Source of the DNA: Powellomyces hirtus
Lineage: Eukaryota > Chytridiomycota > Chytridiomycetes > Spizellomycetales > Powellomycetaceae
DNA: 64,000 nt
Reading direction: 5' to 3'
NCBI GenBank assembly: GCA_025526995.1
Contig: JAHLKG010000011.1
Location: 558,001-622,000 of the forward strand
The stretch's first letter is position 1. Each line of letters begins with the position of its first letter. The notes under the pieces were generated by a model that was given only the letters and a program-made list of their open reading frames with translations, was not told the DNA's origin and did no database searches. The translations under genes were made by a program, and so were the position numbers. Of this stretch, positions 12,941 to 26,157 are shown one piece after another.

Positions 12941-15900
12941 CTATGAGGATGATTGCTGTCTATCTTTCCGTCTTCCCAGTGAGGTGCCCATTCTTACTAG
13001 GGTTTCTAGATTTTGCTCTGAATTCTGAAGCAGGTCCGCATCAAATTCGATGGCATCCTTTTCAAACAGGACAAGGATGGTCGACCCACCGAAGGCAAAG
13101 TATCTGCACAAAAATCGTTAGTTTCAAGGCTGTATACCAGACTGCTTCTCCAGAATGTCAGCATCTCATTTTACCCATGTTCGTCCCCTCGTTTCACTTG
13201 GGTTCCCTTCTCCGAGGTCAATACGGTACTTCCAACCATCATTGCACCGATTGCCACGTATGCAACTCGGCCGAATTCCGGACTATCGAGGTATGTGACG
13301 CTGCGAACATTTTCGGTATACACATCGACGGTAGTCCTACAGCTGAATGTTAGAAGAAAGAACCTTCGATAAGCAACAACGCGTAGTTACCGGATGGCCA
13401 TAGGGTTGACTGTGAAGTATGAGCCTTCTATCCATTTGGTTGGGCCTACAGTACAGTCGACCGGAAAATGGAATCTGTGATAGTCTGCAGCAAAATGTGA
13501 GTGGAAGTTAACTAGATCATCGCCCAACAGTGCGCGTCACCTTGCGGAGCAAGACGGAAGATGGCGAGGGAGCCGCCGTCAAAAGCTTTGGCCTAAAGCA
13601 CTAATATATTAGTTTTGGTGCGGTCGAGGCCCCTTGTTGCATTCATGCGATCTAACCATCTCCTCGTCCTCCAGAAGCTTTGGTATTGTAAATTCGCGCC
13701 CTTTGATCCATAGGGCTTTAGCTCGGTCCACGCTCACAAAGCAGTTCATACGACAATCAGCTGGGGAGACCGCGACATTTGGATCCGTCGATGCCAAAGG
13801 TCTCGCGCCAGGTTTGAGCTTTCGGTAAAAGAACTGATTGAATGTCTGAAAGCTGTCCAGTGGATCCAGTACTGAATGAATGATAAGATTAACCTCTTGT
13901 GGCCAATCCGACAAATGTGAGACATAGCATGTGTGTCTGCTCACCCTCATCCAATGGCAAATTATGAAACGCAACAAAGTGCTTGATTGCTTTCCTGCTT
14001 GTCTGGCTATCAAATTTGCGACCCTGTTTGACACCTGCAGTGTATGTTAGTGACTCTGTCCGCAAATTCGTCGAACCGACATCAGATTGTCTTACTGAGA
14101 TTTCGTAGCAAGTTCTTGATTAACCGGCGTTCCACGGCTGCATCAGCGATGTGCGTGAGTGTCAATTGTTGCCGATGACGGAGTCTTCCAAGACATACCA
14201 CTTCTGCCCGAACGAAATTGATACAAGAGGCGGATCCCAAGGCGAACATACGAAGGCATGCGCTCTTCCACGAGTTGACCGGTTGCGCGATCCTGCACAA
14301 TAATGTTCGCTGTCGAAGCAAAGCAGATGAGTTCGAACCCCTAAAGGGTTCAAATACCCCCCAAATTCAACGCACCGTTGTTTTTGCCCAAGCTGTAGCC
14401 CCCATAGGTGACATACGAAACAATCTTGCTGTACCATTTACGTGTCGCATATGCCTCGGTCAAAAAGCCGCCCATGACAAAGTTGTCCACTTTGCCCAAA
14501 TCTTCATGTGCACAGAGGGCAACATGACTAACGACATCCAAATCTGCTTTCCGGCGGAACTTCTTGCGGCATATGGGACACTCCCGAATTTGGATGATGT
14601 GCTCAGTCTCGGACTTTGGTGACCGAAGGCTGGATGAAAATGTTTGAAGCTCTTCGACAGACTTTGGAGATTTCGGTGACTTTACAGATTTTGCGGATTT
14701 GTGCCGTTTGAGGCGCTTTGTATCGCAAACAATTCTTCCCGTAATTTGCCCCTCCAGGAGATCGACCAACTCCTCACATGAGAGCTCCTCATCGGGCACT
14801 TTTCCTTTCTCGATGAACATCAAATTGATGGATTCATCGGAGAAAGTAGACCCTAGAGAGTCAAGCATAGCCGTAAGCTGTACTTTATTTATGAAACCGC
14901 TTGAGTCGCTGTCGAATTGTTTGATGAGGGTGAGCCAGAAGTTCCTGCGGAGATCTGAACAGCACATGAGTTTGATTCCGAAGCATGTGATTGTGGCTTG
15001 TCGTACCTTTGTACGGTGTGAACGTATATTTGACTTTGAGAAATGCCGAATCTGATGTCTGTCGCGCATAATTGCTAGGTTAAGCACATTCTCCATTCAT
15101 AGAAATTTGATGGTAATGTCGGTAGAACCTTCGTGCTCTTCAATGCCAACTTCAATGTCTCTTCCGTCAACGGCATCATCGTAGGCGTATTTGGAACCGT
15201 CGGAACTTTTTTGGCATTGGCTACTACGTCAGAGATTCGAAGCTCTGAGGTTCCAATGTAGTCATTGTTACTGAATTTGTCGTAGTCGTAGATCGACATG
15301 TTCACCGCCCAGCCTAGCTGAAGCTCAGAATATCGCACATGTCTGTATGGAACGGATTTAGGACAGCCCTGTTCAGGAAATTTGAGCCTCATACATACAG
15401 GAACACCCGTTCATTCCACGCAGGATTGAGGGTATGTCGAAGGGTCCGAGTTCGGAATGTCTTAGGCCTGTTCTGACATTCAGCAAGGAATGTCGACCTC
15501 CGACATTGATGCAACGAATCTTACCCATATCTGACGAATGGCTGTTAGACCTGTGTTTCCCTTCTAATCGATGCCGAGATGACCAAATGACTGAAGTACT
15601 CACGATATGACTACAAAAGGATCGCAATCAAAGGATGTCTTGGTCAGGTTGGATTCATATGGCAGGTTGGAGGCTCCGACAACTGATTTCAGGAAAGATG
15701 AGTTGACTTGATCCTTGTTTGATCTGAACGGTAGCTATGCGTGCTTACTATCAATTGTTAGCAAGCCCATCGGCGCGTTGTGGTCAATCATCAATGGAGC
15801 GTCTGGGGTATCACTATTATCGTCATTGATCGAGTCGGAGCTGCTGTCTTCAGGAGATTCCGCGTCTGTAACATCTACCCGAGGAGCTCCTCCGGTGAAT

Positions 15901-16801
15901 TGATTGAAGTACAGGTCTGCAACATAAAGTCAATAGTGCGCTCATCGATCGCCGCGAGAAGGGTGGAACCTACCATCCGCAGGATCGTCACTGTTCATCA
16001 TTGTTGCTGAGGCGATCAAAAGTCAATAGGCCATCTCGATGCGAGCCGACGTCTGCGTCACCCACCATGGACTGCAGTATCCTCCATCGAACTGTCTAGC
16101 ATTGCCAACAAATCCCGATCGAGCTCTCCCACGAATCCTAATTTCAAGCTGGAGGAAGAAACGAGATGATCCTTAGGTTACTGACAGCTTCCGTTGTTCT
16201 CTGCCGTTTTCGTGGTGCTGCATGCCAACCTTATCTCCCCCGTGATGTTCTCTGTGGCCTTTCGCCCATGAAGAGGTTCGGCGATAGGTTCATTGTTTGG
16301 GTCTTCAAATGAAGGTGCGCCGGCTATTCGAAGCACATCGCAAATCGGTATGGAAAGTTGTCCCAGAAACTCCTTGCCGATCAGATCCTTGTCCCACACT
16401 GTGATGCCAAGAGACGCTATATAGGGAGCTGTCAGAAAACCGGCGTGGCTGCGTTGCTGCGTTCCACTCGCTCACCATCAAATGACACAGGAGTCAAAAC
16501 GCTGTGGAATCATGAGTCCAAGGATTGAATTGGGAAGAGCCAACATTCCACAGTACGTACAAGTCAAACTCCTCGTTCCATGTAGGACTCAGGTTCTTGG
16601 AAATGACCTTGGTTTTGCACGTCTGTCCGCCGAGCTTCAGCACAACAAACGGATCACTTGTCGTTCCCCTGCAGGATATACCGCGATAAACATGACTATG
16701 ATCGCATTCTGGCCAAGAATCCCTTTAAGCTCTTACCGTCGGTCTTTGGCCAAGAGATCTCGCGCTCCAATGATTTTGACCCGCAGCGTCAAACTCTTCA
16801 T
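12941..16801 (-). CDS. PSD2: Phosphatidylserine decarboxylase, PSD2 type with two C2 domains and an EF hand
   Basis: Converts phosphatidylserine to phosphatidylethanolamine in the endomembrane system. The gene has many short introns. Exon 1 (16737..16801) begins [21 protein letters not shown], a C2 start continuing through [10 protein letters not shown] and [11 protein letters not shown] to about 16.2 kb. A second C2 domain (about 15.7-15.1 kb) has [12 protein letters not shown] and [16 protein letters not shown]. An EF-hand loop [12 protein letters not shown] lies at about 14913..14878. A cysteine/histidine motif (CPIC, then SHVALC) lies near 14.57-14.51 kb, then [19 protein letters not shown]. 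The catalytic domain includes [25 protein letters not shown] and the self-cleavage motif GGST (about 13.08 kb), where the serine becomes the pyruvoyl group. No mitochondrial presequence is seen. The domain order matches fungal PSD2. The stop is 122 nt from that of TIM22, convergent. Confidence 0.95.
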
Positions 16802-17210
16802 GCTGGTCGTTCGTCAGTTACACAATTTGTTGAGGATGTGAGACGGGGAAGGGTTGCTGCAGCAGGGACCGAATGCGAGAAGCAAGGAGCAACGGGCGCC
16901 TGAGGGGACAGACTGTTGGGCACTATGACACAGCAGTTGAGGATTCCCATGCAATGCGAGTACGGCAGGCCTTTGGCGGGAAAGCGGGGGGAAACGCCGT
17001 GCCGCGAACTGGACGAAGCGGGCAGTGCAGATGCTGTCATCACAGTCAACCTACTGTAGTACGACTCTGTGATGAATGCTGGTCCCGTGACCTGTCAATG
17101 GAAGGCTCCCACGCAGGTCATCCATCGACGCGGTCTCTCAAGTCTCGGATAACTACGAACGAATTCTTCTTACTTTGCGGAGGATAATTGCCCCCAATCC
17201 TTGGTTTCAA

Positions 17211-20200
17211 ATGGACCCAATGGACACCGGCATTGTTCCGCCTGGGGATGCAACCGGTCCGGTTGCTCCTGAAAGTCTACAACCCACGATGAACGCATCG
17301 GGATCACTGCAGGATCCAACCGGCGAATCACAATTGTCCCAGCCGTCGTCCCTTCCAGATGATGTCACAGAGCTTCGAAAGAGCATCATAGCCTTGGAGG
17401 AAAGGCTTGTTCTGCAAGAAACTGATTTCGGTGAGTTTTATACCGGGTTAACCCTCCTTCCTTTGGAGAGACTAATCCAATCGGAATTGTGCAGATCACC
17501 ATGCTCATTTCTACTCAACACAAAACCGTCAACTTGCAAGCCAAGTGGAATCTCTAAAACAGCAATTGGAGAACGAGAAGGGCATTGGCCGGCAAAAAGG
17601 CAAGCTCTTGCTGGTATCTCGTAGCTAGACTCGCAAAGTTGACCTCGGAGCCATTTTCCCATAGATGCTGCATTGCAGAGTGTCAGACAAGAACTCGACG
17701 AGCACAATGCAAAATCGACAGCATACGTAAATCCGGCGCTGGGAACCAAGATTGAAGCAATGGAATCAGAGAAACGAGAGTTGACAATGATCATTACCAA
17801 AAGACAGCAGGAGATTGATCGGCTTTCAGGTATTTCGCGAGCAATTCACGTGGTGACCCCGAAAAGGGCTGATTCAAAGTATGTAGAGGAATGCGATGGT
17901 TCCCAGCAGCAGCTTCAGTCTTTGCGATCTGAATTGCGAAATGCCAACAATACCATTACCAGCCTGGAGACGCATATGATGCGGGATAAGCTACTCATGT
18001 CTGCCAAGGATCAAGAGCTGATCCAGGCCAAAAAGCAAAGTGAATGGCTGAACGAAGAGCTGCAAAAGAAATCAAAGGAGGTTCATCTTTACCGGCTCGA
18101 GAAAACGAGGGAGATATCAGAAACCCAGACGCAATTGGATGTTGTCATACAGGAGAAAAGTTCTTTGGAGAGCCGGAATCGTGCTCTGCAACAACGCGTG
18201 GAAGGTCTTGAACACAGCGTTCAGGATCTGATGCAAAAACTTGAGGAGGTAAACTTCCCTTTATGTGGCAATGGTGATTGTTGGAAATTCATGAGTTCTC
18301 GATACTTACACTATGCTTCATGTCGACAGCGAGACACGCGATTGGTGCGAAATGAACACAGTTTCAAAACCGAGATGGACGGGCAAAAGCGGCTCACGGA
18401 GATATTCGAAAACAATCTAAAGGATGCACAGGAGCACTTGTCAGAAATGCAGAAGACGCTGAGCGAATCTCAGGAAGATTGGGAAGCCGAAAAGAGTCAG
18501 CTTGACGACAAACTGCAATCGATAGAAACCGAGTGCGCTCAATGGAAAGAGCAATTTGATCAGTTGTATGAAGAAGCAGACAGGCTGCGGTATCAGCTGA
18601 AAGAAAGTGTCCACAACAGATCACCGAACGCTTCTCCAAGAAGCACCGAAGCTAATACTCTGAGCTCTCGTGTTACGTTACGTGGAATGACTTACACCAG
18701 CTTGTACACATCCTTCGAAGAAGAGAAACAAAGACGGGTGGAACTTGAGCGAGAACTGGAGATACTGCGAGACAGATATGCCGAAGCTTACGAACGATTG
18801 GAAGAAATGAATCCGTTTTTGCAGGAGCTTGAACAAGATAACAAACGGCTCTCTGCGCGACACGAAAAGCTGTTTGCGGATCTCAGCAAAGCACTCGAGG
18901 ACAAGAAAGCGGCCGTTGCTAGCGTTGCCAGGCTCGAAACTGAACGTATGCGGACTTCCAACGAAAAGCGAATGCTAGAACAGGGTATGAAGTTGCTGTT
19001 CCGATCGACAAGCCATATAATCGCTCATAAGTTCCTCAGATATTCGCGACTTGTGTCGTCAAGTGCATTCGTTCTGCATACAATTACAGCAACTTCGACC
19101 CGGCGCTCAAGTCGACCTCGAACGGTACCTTCAAGAACTTTTGCATCGAGCCGGACTTGACAGCAATAGCCAGGAAGCTCCGACTGATGCAATGATTAGT
19201 GCGTCCTTAGTTGAGGTCAAGAGTGTTGAGGAACTTGTGCAGCAGAATGTCGATCTTCGGCGGGTTGCGCGCAATTTGGCCCGACAGGCAGAAGCAGCCC
19301 AACAACAGCTCGAAACACAGCAAAACGAACTTACGTCCACTGAAATTGCAACGCTCACGGCTCAGGTTCAAACTTTGGAGGAGAAGTTGGAGAAGACATC
19401 CCGACAATTGCGATATGTGGTCAAGCAACGAAATGATTACAAGGCAATGAGGCGTGTGGGTGATGATACGGCGTCGTCTCCGTTCAAGGACACACGAGCA
19501 GAAATGTCGAATGGACAACGAAATGGAGCAGCCCTGAGTGAAGGTGATTTCGAGAAGCTCTTCAGAGAGCTCCAAAAAGACTTCGACAATTATGCGAGGG
19601 AGAGCGGAACAAGTGTCAAAGAACTATCCCTGCAGCTAGACCGGATGCGAGAAGAAAAGAGCGAATTAACCATCCAAATCTCAAAATATACTCATCAGCT
19701 GAGCTTTCAACAAGGTACGCTAAGGTAGCGGATGGTTCCCAAGGCTTCCTATACTGATGTTCGCAATCCTCAGATCGCTACCAGCTTCTTGCAGCAAATG
19801 CTGACATGCAGATGAAAGAAATCTCGCAGCTCCGTGAGCAGTTAGCCAAGATGGCGCAAATCGCTTCGCAGCAAGATGAAAAGAAGCAGGAACTTACAGC
19901 ACGTTTAATGGATGAGCGTCTACGGAGCGAAGAGCTCTCCAGCCAGCTTCAGCAGGGCCGAATCGAGCGGGAAGTGTGGGAATCAAGCAAAAATCGCGCG
20001 CTGAAAGAGTGTCAAGAGCTTCTAAGCGAGCGCAATCTTGCAAACGAGCGAGGTCGCGCTCTTCAGCGTCAACTGGAGGATCGTGATGAAACTTTCAAAC
20101 TGGAACGCAAGCGGTTGGAGGACAAGCTCGACACGGCCGAGCGCGATCTTGCTGTGATGCGAAAGCAGCTGGTCGCCGCGTCTGATGAGAATCGGGCACT

Positions 20201-23200
20201 ATTAGTCAGGAAAGATGCCGAAATTCAGACTTCAAATTCCCGTATCCAACGTTTGACGGTCGAAAACGAGAAGACGAAAGGGGAACTTCTGTTGATTAAA
20301 AACAAGGAAGAGAACCTGTCGCTTCGCCTGGCGGAATGTACGGAGCGCCTCAACCTCTTGAATCAAAAGAATGCCGTGTACGAGGGCCGTACCGAGGGAA
20401 ATGTGCTCGCTACTGCGGAGGATAGGTGTCGCGATCTTGAGAGAGCATTGGCCGAGGCACGCAAGACAATTGCAGCTCACCGTGAGGACTTGGAACGAGC
20501 CAAAGAAAGGGAAGTCAATCTGAAGGAGCTTGCGGAAAACAGCGAGCGAGAATTGTTGGAGTTCAACGAGGCATATGATGCTTATAAGGAAGCGAAGGAG
20601 CAAGAGATTGCACAACTGCAGCAACGGATTCGGGAGTTGGACTCATTGCGAAATGAAACGTTGGAGCAGATGAAGACCACTGATCGCGATCTCATTGAGG
20701 CACGAGAAAAGTTGGAATCAGAGCGTCATGAGCATGAGCAAAACATCCGCTCATTGGAAGCCCAGATCGAAAGAATCAAAGTTACCGAAGATATAGCGGT
20801 GAAAGCGCAACAAGCAATGCAAGAAGACGTGAAACGTCATTCAGAAATAGCTCAGCAAGCCAAGGACAGTTACGAGAAAGAAGTCATGGCACACTCGAAG
20901 GCCTTGCACGACGTCACTCTTCTAAAAAAACAGAAGGAGGAGATCCAGGATCTTTTGCATACGACCATGCAGCAAGCTGCACTCCTCGAAATGAATCTGA
21001 GAACTGGGCAGAAGTCATGGGAGGAAACCAAGCAGCAGCTTGAGCAGCAGATCTCGGAAAGCCAGAGTAGATTGCAGGATTTGCAGTCTCAGAATGAACT
21101 TCTTCATTCGCAATTCGAACGAATGCAAGAAACGCTGAAATTGACCGATCAAGCGCTGGAGGACGGCGCCACCGGAGGCATGGCGCCCAATGCCGATGGT
21201 TCCGATCGGGTAATCCAGGAGCTGCGAGAACTAGTGAGGCACGCTCGGAGCGAGAGGGACATCTTGCAGACCAAGCTAGATATTGCGCTTTCGGAAAACA
21301 ATCGTTACTTGATGGAGTTATCACTCTTGCGAAACAATCTGGATGAGGCTAGGGCTCGCTTGGATGAAGAGAGGAAGAAAGGACAAGATGCGCTGCAGGA
21401 CGACAAACGCCACCGAGAGTTAATGGAAAAGATCGAACAGGCGAATCTGCTACGAGAATCGAATGTTACACTCCGGGACCAGGTCGAGCAGAATCTCGCC
21501 AAAATGAAAGTTCTTGAAGGCAAGCTCCGAGCTTGCGAAAGCGAACTAGGCCCGTTACGCGAACAAGTGATCAATCTTCAGGCGGAGGTTGTGGTACGCA
21601 AAGAAGAGAACAATTCGCTCGTGGAAGATAACAAAAGGTGGAAAGAGCGGGTTGATCAAATCCTGCGAAAGTACCAGAGAATAGATCCTGTCGATTACGA
21701 AAAGCTAAAGCAAGATGTGGAGCGATTGGAGGCAGAGAAGCAAGCTCTGCTTGCCGAAAAGGCCCAGCTGACGGCGTCGGAGGATCTCAACAAGAAATTG
21801 AGGGATATAATGCAGAAACAGAAGGCATTTTTGGAGGCACGCTCCAAGCAGGTCGCGGAATTAGAAGCTGCGGCCAAGAACACCGCTGAACAAATATCCC
21901 AAAAGGAGAAGGAAATTCAGGATCTTCGTGACCAACTGGCCCACCCAGAAAAGAACGAGGCATGTCAAGCAGAAATGAGGAAGAGCCGCAAAGAATTGAT
22001 CGAGAAAGCCAATGCCAACATCAGCAAATTCCGGGAACGCAACGCGCTTCTTCAGAAAGAAAAGCAGGCATCGGATGACATGAACGCACGGCTTCAGACA
22101 CAGTTGCGTGATCTGCAATCCCAATTGGAGCACTTACCCCAAGCGGGTGGAACTCTCAACACAGACACCGCTGCATTGACCGATCGGATTCAGCAACTGG
22201 AATCAGAAATCGGTACGATCAAGGCAGAAAGTGATAAGCGCGTTGCGAACGCCATGATTGAATGGAAGCTGAAAAGTGGAGACGAGCTCAACGCTCTGAC
22301 GCTGAGGAAACAACTTCTGGAAAGCCAGCTTGCTAGCGAGAAAAAGAGAGTATCGGCGCTAAACGAGAGACTAAAACAACTGCAAAATGAACTTGCCCAA
22401 TTGCAGCTACCGTCAGCTACGCCTGCAGAACCTGTACAGCCAATTGAGGCGCTCAAGCCCGCGCTAACTGTGCCCATGCAAATCACCGAGGACAATGTGC
22501 ACATGCACATTACCGAGGACAATGCACCAGAGGCGGCTTCACAGGCGGTTCCCGTGATTGAGACTAAACCCGTCAAGTCATTGAGCGATGCGCCACCATT
22601 GTCCAGCGAACTGAAGGACAATGTGGATGATCGAATGGTGTTGACCCAGGCGCAGGCTGAACCTGCAGTTCAGCCGTCTCAGCAGCAGCAACCCAACAAT
22701 GCAGCCATAGCGACTGAGATAACACCACAGGACGTCCCAATGGTGATTGGAGAAGTCCAGGCCAACATTATGGTCGAGACTGCCGAAGATGGGGAAGTCA
22801 ATGAGGGTGATCAACAAGTGAATGGTGAAAGTGAGCCAATTGTGGGGAGCGCGCCGGCCAATGTTCCAATTCAAGAAATCATGGAAGACGCGACGAACCA
22901 GCCCGTCGATGGAGAGAGCGAGCAAGACCAGTAAGTGAAGTTCCTTAATGTTATACGTGGATGATCCTGATCTGATTTATTCCCGCAGGCCTCAACCTGG
23001 ATTTGAAAAAGTCTCTGAAAGCCCCGATGGAGTGAATGCTGACGCACCACCTCCAGAAGTATCCGCTTCTCCACTTCAAGCAACGGACGAACCTCTCCGC
23101 GTTGATCCACCTGTTGCCCCTACGCCACTGGTTGCGAACACGGGGGTTTCCACAGCACCCGCGGCGATCATTCCAGCACCGCAACCGACGCCATCCGCTT

Positions 23201-23925
23201 TAGTCCCAGCCCTTTCAGGATCAGCGTTAACACCACCCGTCACTGCACCACTCGCACCCGCCACTCCCATCTCGGCACCATCTGGCCTTACTCAACCCAT
23301 TGCTGCACCTCCTACGTCCCGGCCTGCAACTGCCCCATCCAGCGTTCCTCGGATCTCTGCACCTCTGGTTTCAGCACCAGTGGCCGCACCTCACGTTGTA
23401 GCAACTTCAGTGGTTTTTGCTGCACCGGCCTCTCCAGTTACTCCGGAAGTGAACCAACCGACGCTTAACGCCGCAGCACCTGCATTTGTCCCGACTTCTT
23501 CCCGGGCTCCACCGGCCTCCGAAACCGCAAAGCAACAACTTTTGAAGAGGAAGCTACAGCAACTACAAGAGGCGAACGCCGCAAAACAAGCCGCAAATAA
23601 CGCTTCCACCACCGGTGGCGCGATAGGAACGCCTGTCACCCCTGCATTGGGAATGGAATTACGGAAACGGGCTCGAACTGACCCTGGTCACTCTGCCACC
23701 TCACCAACGATCGCTGCGAAATCCGCTGTTCGACATCCGCTCCCTACTCCCCCTGTACCTGTCAATACCGACGCTGCGCCACTCGCCACGGACGCGACGC
23801 CTAGCCCAAGTCCTGGCCCGGTACGAGGTCGTGGTGGACGGGGCGTCAGACGCGTGGCCAAACCTCGAGGTGGGCGAGGAGGACAAGGCCGTGGCAGGGG
23901 CGCTGGACAAGGTCATCCGCAGTAA
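17211..23925 (+). CDS. MLP1: Nuclear pore basket coiled-coil protein, MLP1/TPR type
   Basis: Very long coiled-coil scaffold of the nuclear basket, used in mRNA export surveillance and chromatin tethering. Seven exons (17211..17430, 17495..17613, 17679..18248, 18330..18984, 19040..19714, 19774..22930, 22989..23925) give 2110 residues. From about residue 60 to 1700 it is almost continuous heptad-like coiled coil rich in Glu, Gln, Lys and Leu. Typical TPR/MLP segments include EKRELTMIITKRQQEIDRL and the KQRNDYKAM region. The tail is disordered: acidic/Gln-rich, then Pro/Ala/Val-rich, then basic with RGRGGRGVRRVAKPRGG repeats before the stop, as in TPR tails with nuclear-localisation or RNA-binding roles. 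The third exon begins at the TTGCAG acceptor because only that keeps frame. Divergent from PSD2. Confidence 0.93.
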
Positions 23926-24542
23926 TCCGAGGTACATATCTTACAAGTAGTATATTGATGAAGCCGCCTCTGGATCTGATGACACCTGGATACACATTAT
24001 CTGGGATAACAGGTTTCAGGCATGATCAGAATCCACTCGGAATTTTGGTGACACCTTTCCCCAGTCACTGCACACATCACATGTGAAGCTTGAGCGCGTT
24101 TAATTTGTTTCAGCACAGCTCTGCTCTTCTTCTGTATATTAGTTGTAAATTGAACCACAGCATTTTATTCTGAGCAATACGAATCGCAACCACCTGGTCG
24201 TAACATTTTCATCTTCCACGGTGTTTGTTCTTTGCATAACTTGTAATGAAATTTGAATTATCTTGGAAGCCAGTCTTGCCCAAAGCTCGCATATCAATAC
24301 ACCCTAAACTAGTGATCTATCTGGGGGACTCAGTTCCAAAAGAAGCCATTCATCTTGCTACACCGAAATCTATGGCGACACGAAAGCGTTCGCTATACGG
24401 TGGTGGTAACCACGCGTTCAATTACGCCAAGGATGTCCGTATCAAAAACGCGGAAAAGATGCGAACATCCATGTCTTACCGAGGCTCAGCAGACCCAGAC
24501 AGCGTCTACAGAGCCCGCCTCACGGCGCTGGTGGCATATCGC
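23926..24542. other. Convergent spacer between MLP1 and the RIM2-type carrier
   Basis: About 620 nt between two stop codons, AT-richer than the flanking coding sequence. It should contain both 3' UTRs. The plus-strand reading frame beginning near 24246 runs into the antisense of the carrier gene and shows no recognisable family, so I see no gene here. Confidence 0.5.
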
Positions 24543-26157
24543 TCACTCCTGTGCTGGGGGGGTCAGTGCCGAGACGACCATTTCGTAGCAGAAGAAGAGA
24601 ATGGCGGCGTTGGGTACCACCCGCATCAGATGCGCCGTCATTCCTCCGTACAGCGCCGCGATGCCTTCTTCGGCGTAGATGAGTTTGGCGGATTGCACGA
24701 GACCTCGGTATTTTGTGACGCCGTTTTCGGGGGTTTGACGGAGTCGTGTTCGCAGAACCTGAAGTGGAAGCAGCGGGATATGAGTTATCATCCAGGTAAG
24801 GGGGAAGGAACTTTAACATCAACGCGTCGTGGCGTCGCTAAGCTTGGTTCTGTTCTGCACCATTGCGTACCTCGTGGGGATATGTGATGATGGCCGCGCC
24901 GAATTTCGCGACCGCGGCTGCTGCGAATGTATCTAGCCAATCTGCGGGCGAGTTGGCTAATGACGCATTGCGTTTCTCCTCGTCGGTCAGCATTTCCAAA
25001 CGCGCTGCTTTTCGCCTCTCAACCCATGTCTTCTTCAGGTACTCGTATGTTACAAATTGAAGGGTAGATTCCGCGAGACCTGGCAGAAGGTCCAACGATA
25101 GTCAGCAACTAGGCAACAGACGATTGCAAAGTTGTGTGATATTGGGAAACCGATGCGTCACCTAGGAAGCTGGCGGAGAGACCCTTGTACAACCCCCGAA
25201 TGCCTTCTTCTCGGAGAACCCTGGTCAGGCACTGGAAGCTGTTTTTGTATCGTTGATGGGTTTTGAGATCTGGGTTTTCCGATTGTAATTGCTGAATGCG
25301 GTAGCAAACAAGAATCTCGTCAGTGAAGGTCAAACGACTGTTGCTGGAGTGCAACGGGAGGACGCACCATGCGGGTTTTGATCAGCCAGATGGGATTCGT
25401 GCAAGTGGCGGTCGCAATTCCAGCAGTAGCGGCCGAGAACATGTGAACTATTGGTGTCTCTTGGCCGTTGTTGAGCTTAGTGTAAGCGTGTTTCCCTTGG
25501 CTGTACGTAGCAAAGTATATCGCTCTGTGGAGGTAGTGGACAGATCCAGCAACAGCGTCAACGTCATCTCCAACTAGTAGAATCCAGACCCGACGAGCAT
25601 GATCATCATGTCATACCTTGCAGGAACAACGCCAACCAAATTTGGTCCCAATCCTTTCCACAGTGCCCTTATTCCCTCCTGTCTTCGGATAGTGCTATAG
25701 ACAGATGACGGGTTAACTGCCAGGGCTACGTCGCTTCCGCATTGATTCATCTGCGTACCCTAGTAGGTTCACCACTCCCTTCATATGTACCCAGGCGCCG
25801 TGGACCGGATTCCGGAAGGTGACGCTGGCTTCCGAAGCGCGATACATTGACGACTGCAACCGTGTTTTCACCACCTCCAGTGGGCATGTTATCGCGGCTC
25901 CAACTATAGCAGAAGCGAAACCATGATTTAAGTCAGCGGTGGCTTCTGAATGCTGGGTGCCAGGCTGGTTCCTCACCTGTCCCTCCTAACCTGCCACCAG
26001 CAAGACAATTTCCATAGAGATCAAAACACAGTCAGCATAACCTTTGTTGGCTAACGATCCGAGTGATATTTGATACAAACCCTCCTGCGGCAAAGTGCAC
26101 CAGTACGGAAGGTTTTGGCCTTTCACGGCTCGTGGCTGTTCCTGACGTGCTACTCAT
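24543..26157 (-). CDS. RIM2: Mitochondrial pyrimidine nucleotide carrier (RIM2/SLC25A33/36 type)
   Basis: Inner-membrane carrier exchanging pyrimidine (deoxy)nucleotides for mitochondrial DNA and RNA synthesis. It has three carrier repeats with signature motifs [13 protein letters not shown] (repeat 1, about 25.87 kb), [10 protein letters not shown] (repeat 2, about 25.37 kb) and [14 protein letters not shown] (repeat 3, split by an intron at about 24.87 kb). A tryptophan in the second motif and PHEV..RTRLRQ in the third are typical of the RIM2 branch rather than of ADP/ATP carriers. The first exon (26081..26157) ends VHFAAGG; a 14-nt exon (25977..25990) supplies LGGT; the next exon begins at 25903. 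The C-terminus reads [13 protein letters not shown]. At least seven exons are needed. Substrate is inferred from the subfamily. Confidence 0.92.

Noticed and set aside
14330..14345. tRNA B-box-like GTTCGAACCC
   Set aside because: It lies in an intron of the decarboxylase gene and no A box or acceptor stem pairs around it.
17665..17678. MLP1 exon 3 starting at the ATAG acceptor (17665)
   Set aside because: That start is out of frame with exon 2; the TTGCAG acceptor 14 nt downstream keeps the coiled-coil frame.
24246..24887. Plus-strand 213-codon frame
   Set aside because: It is antisense to the last exons of the carrier gene and has no recognisable domain.
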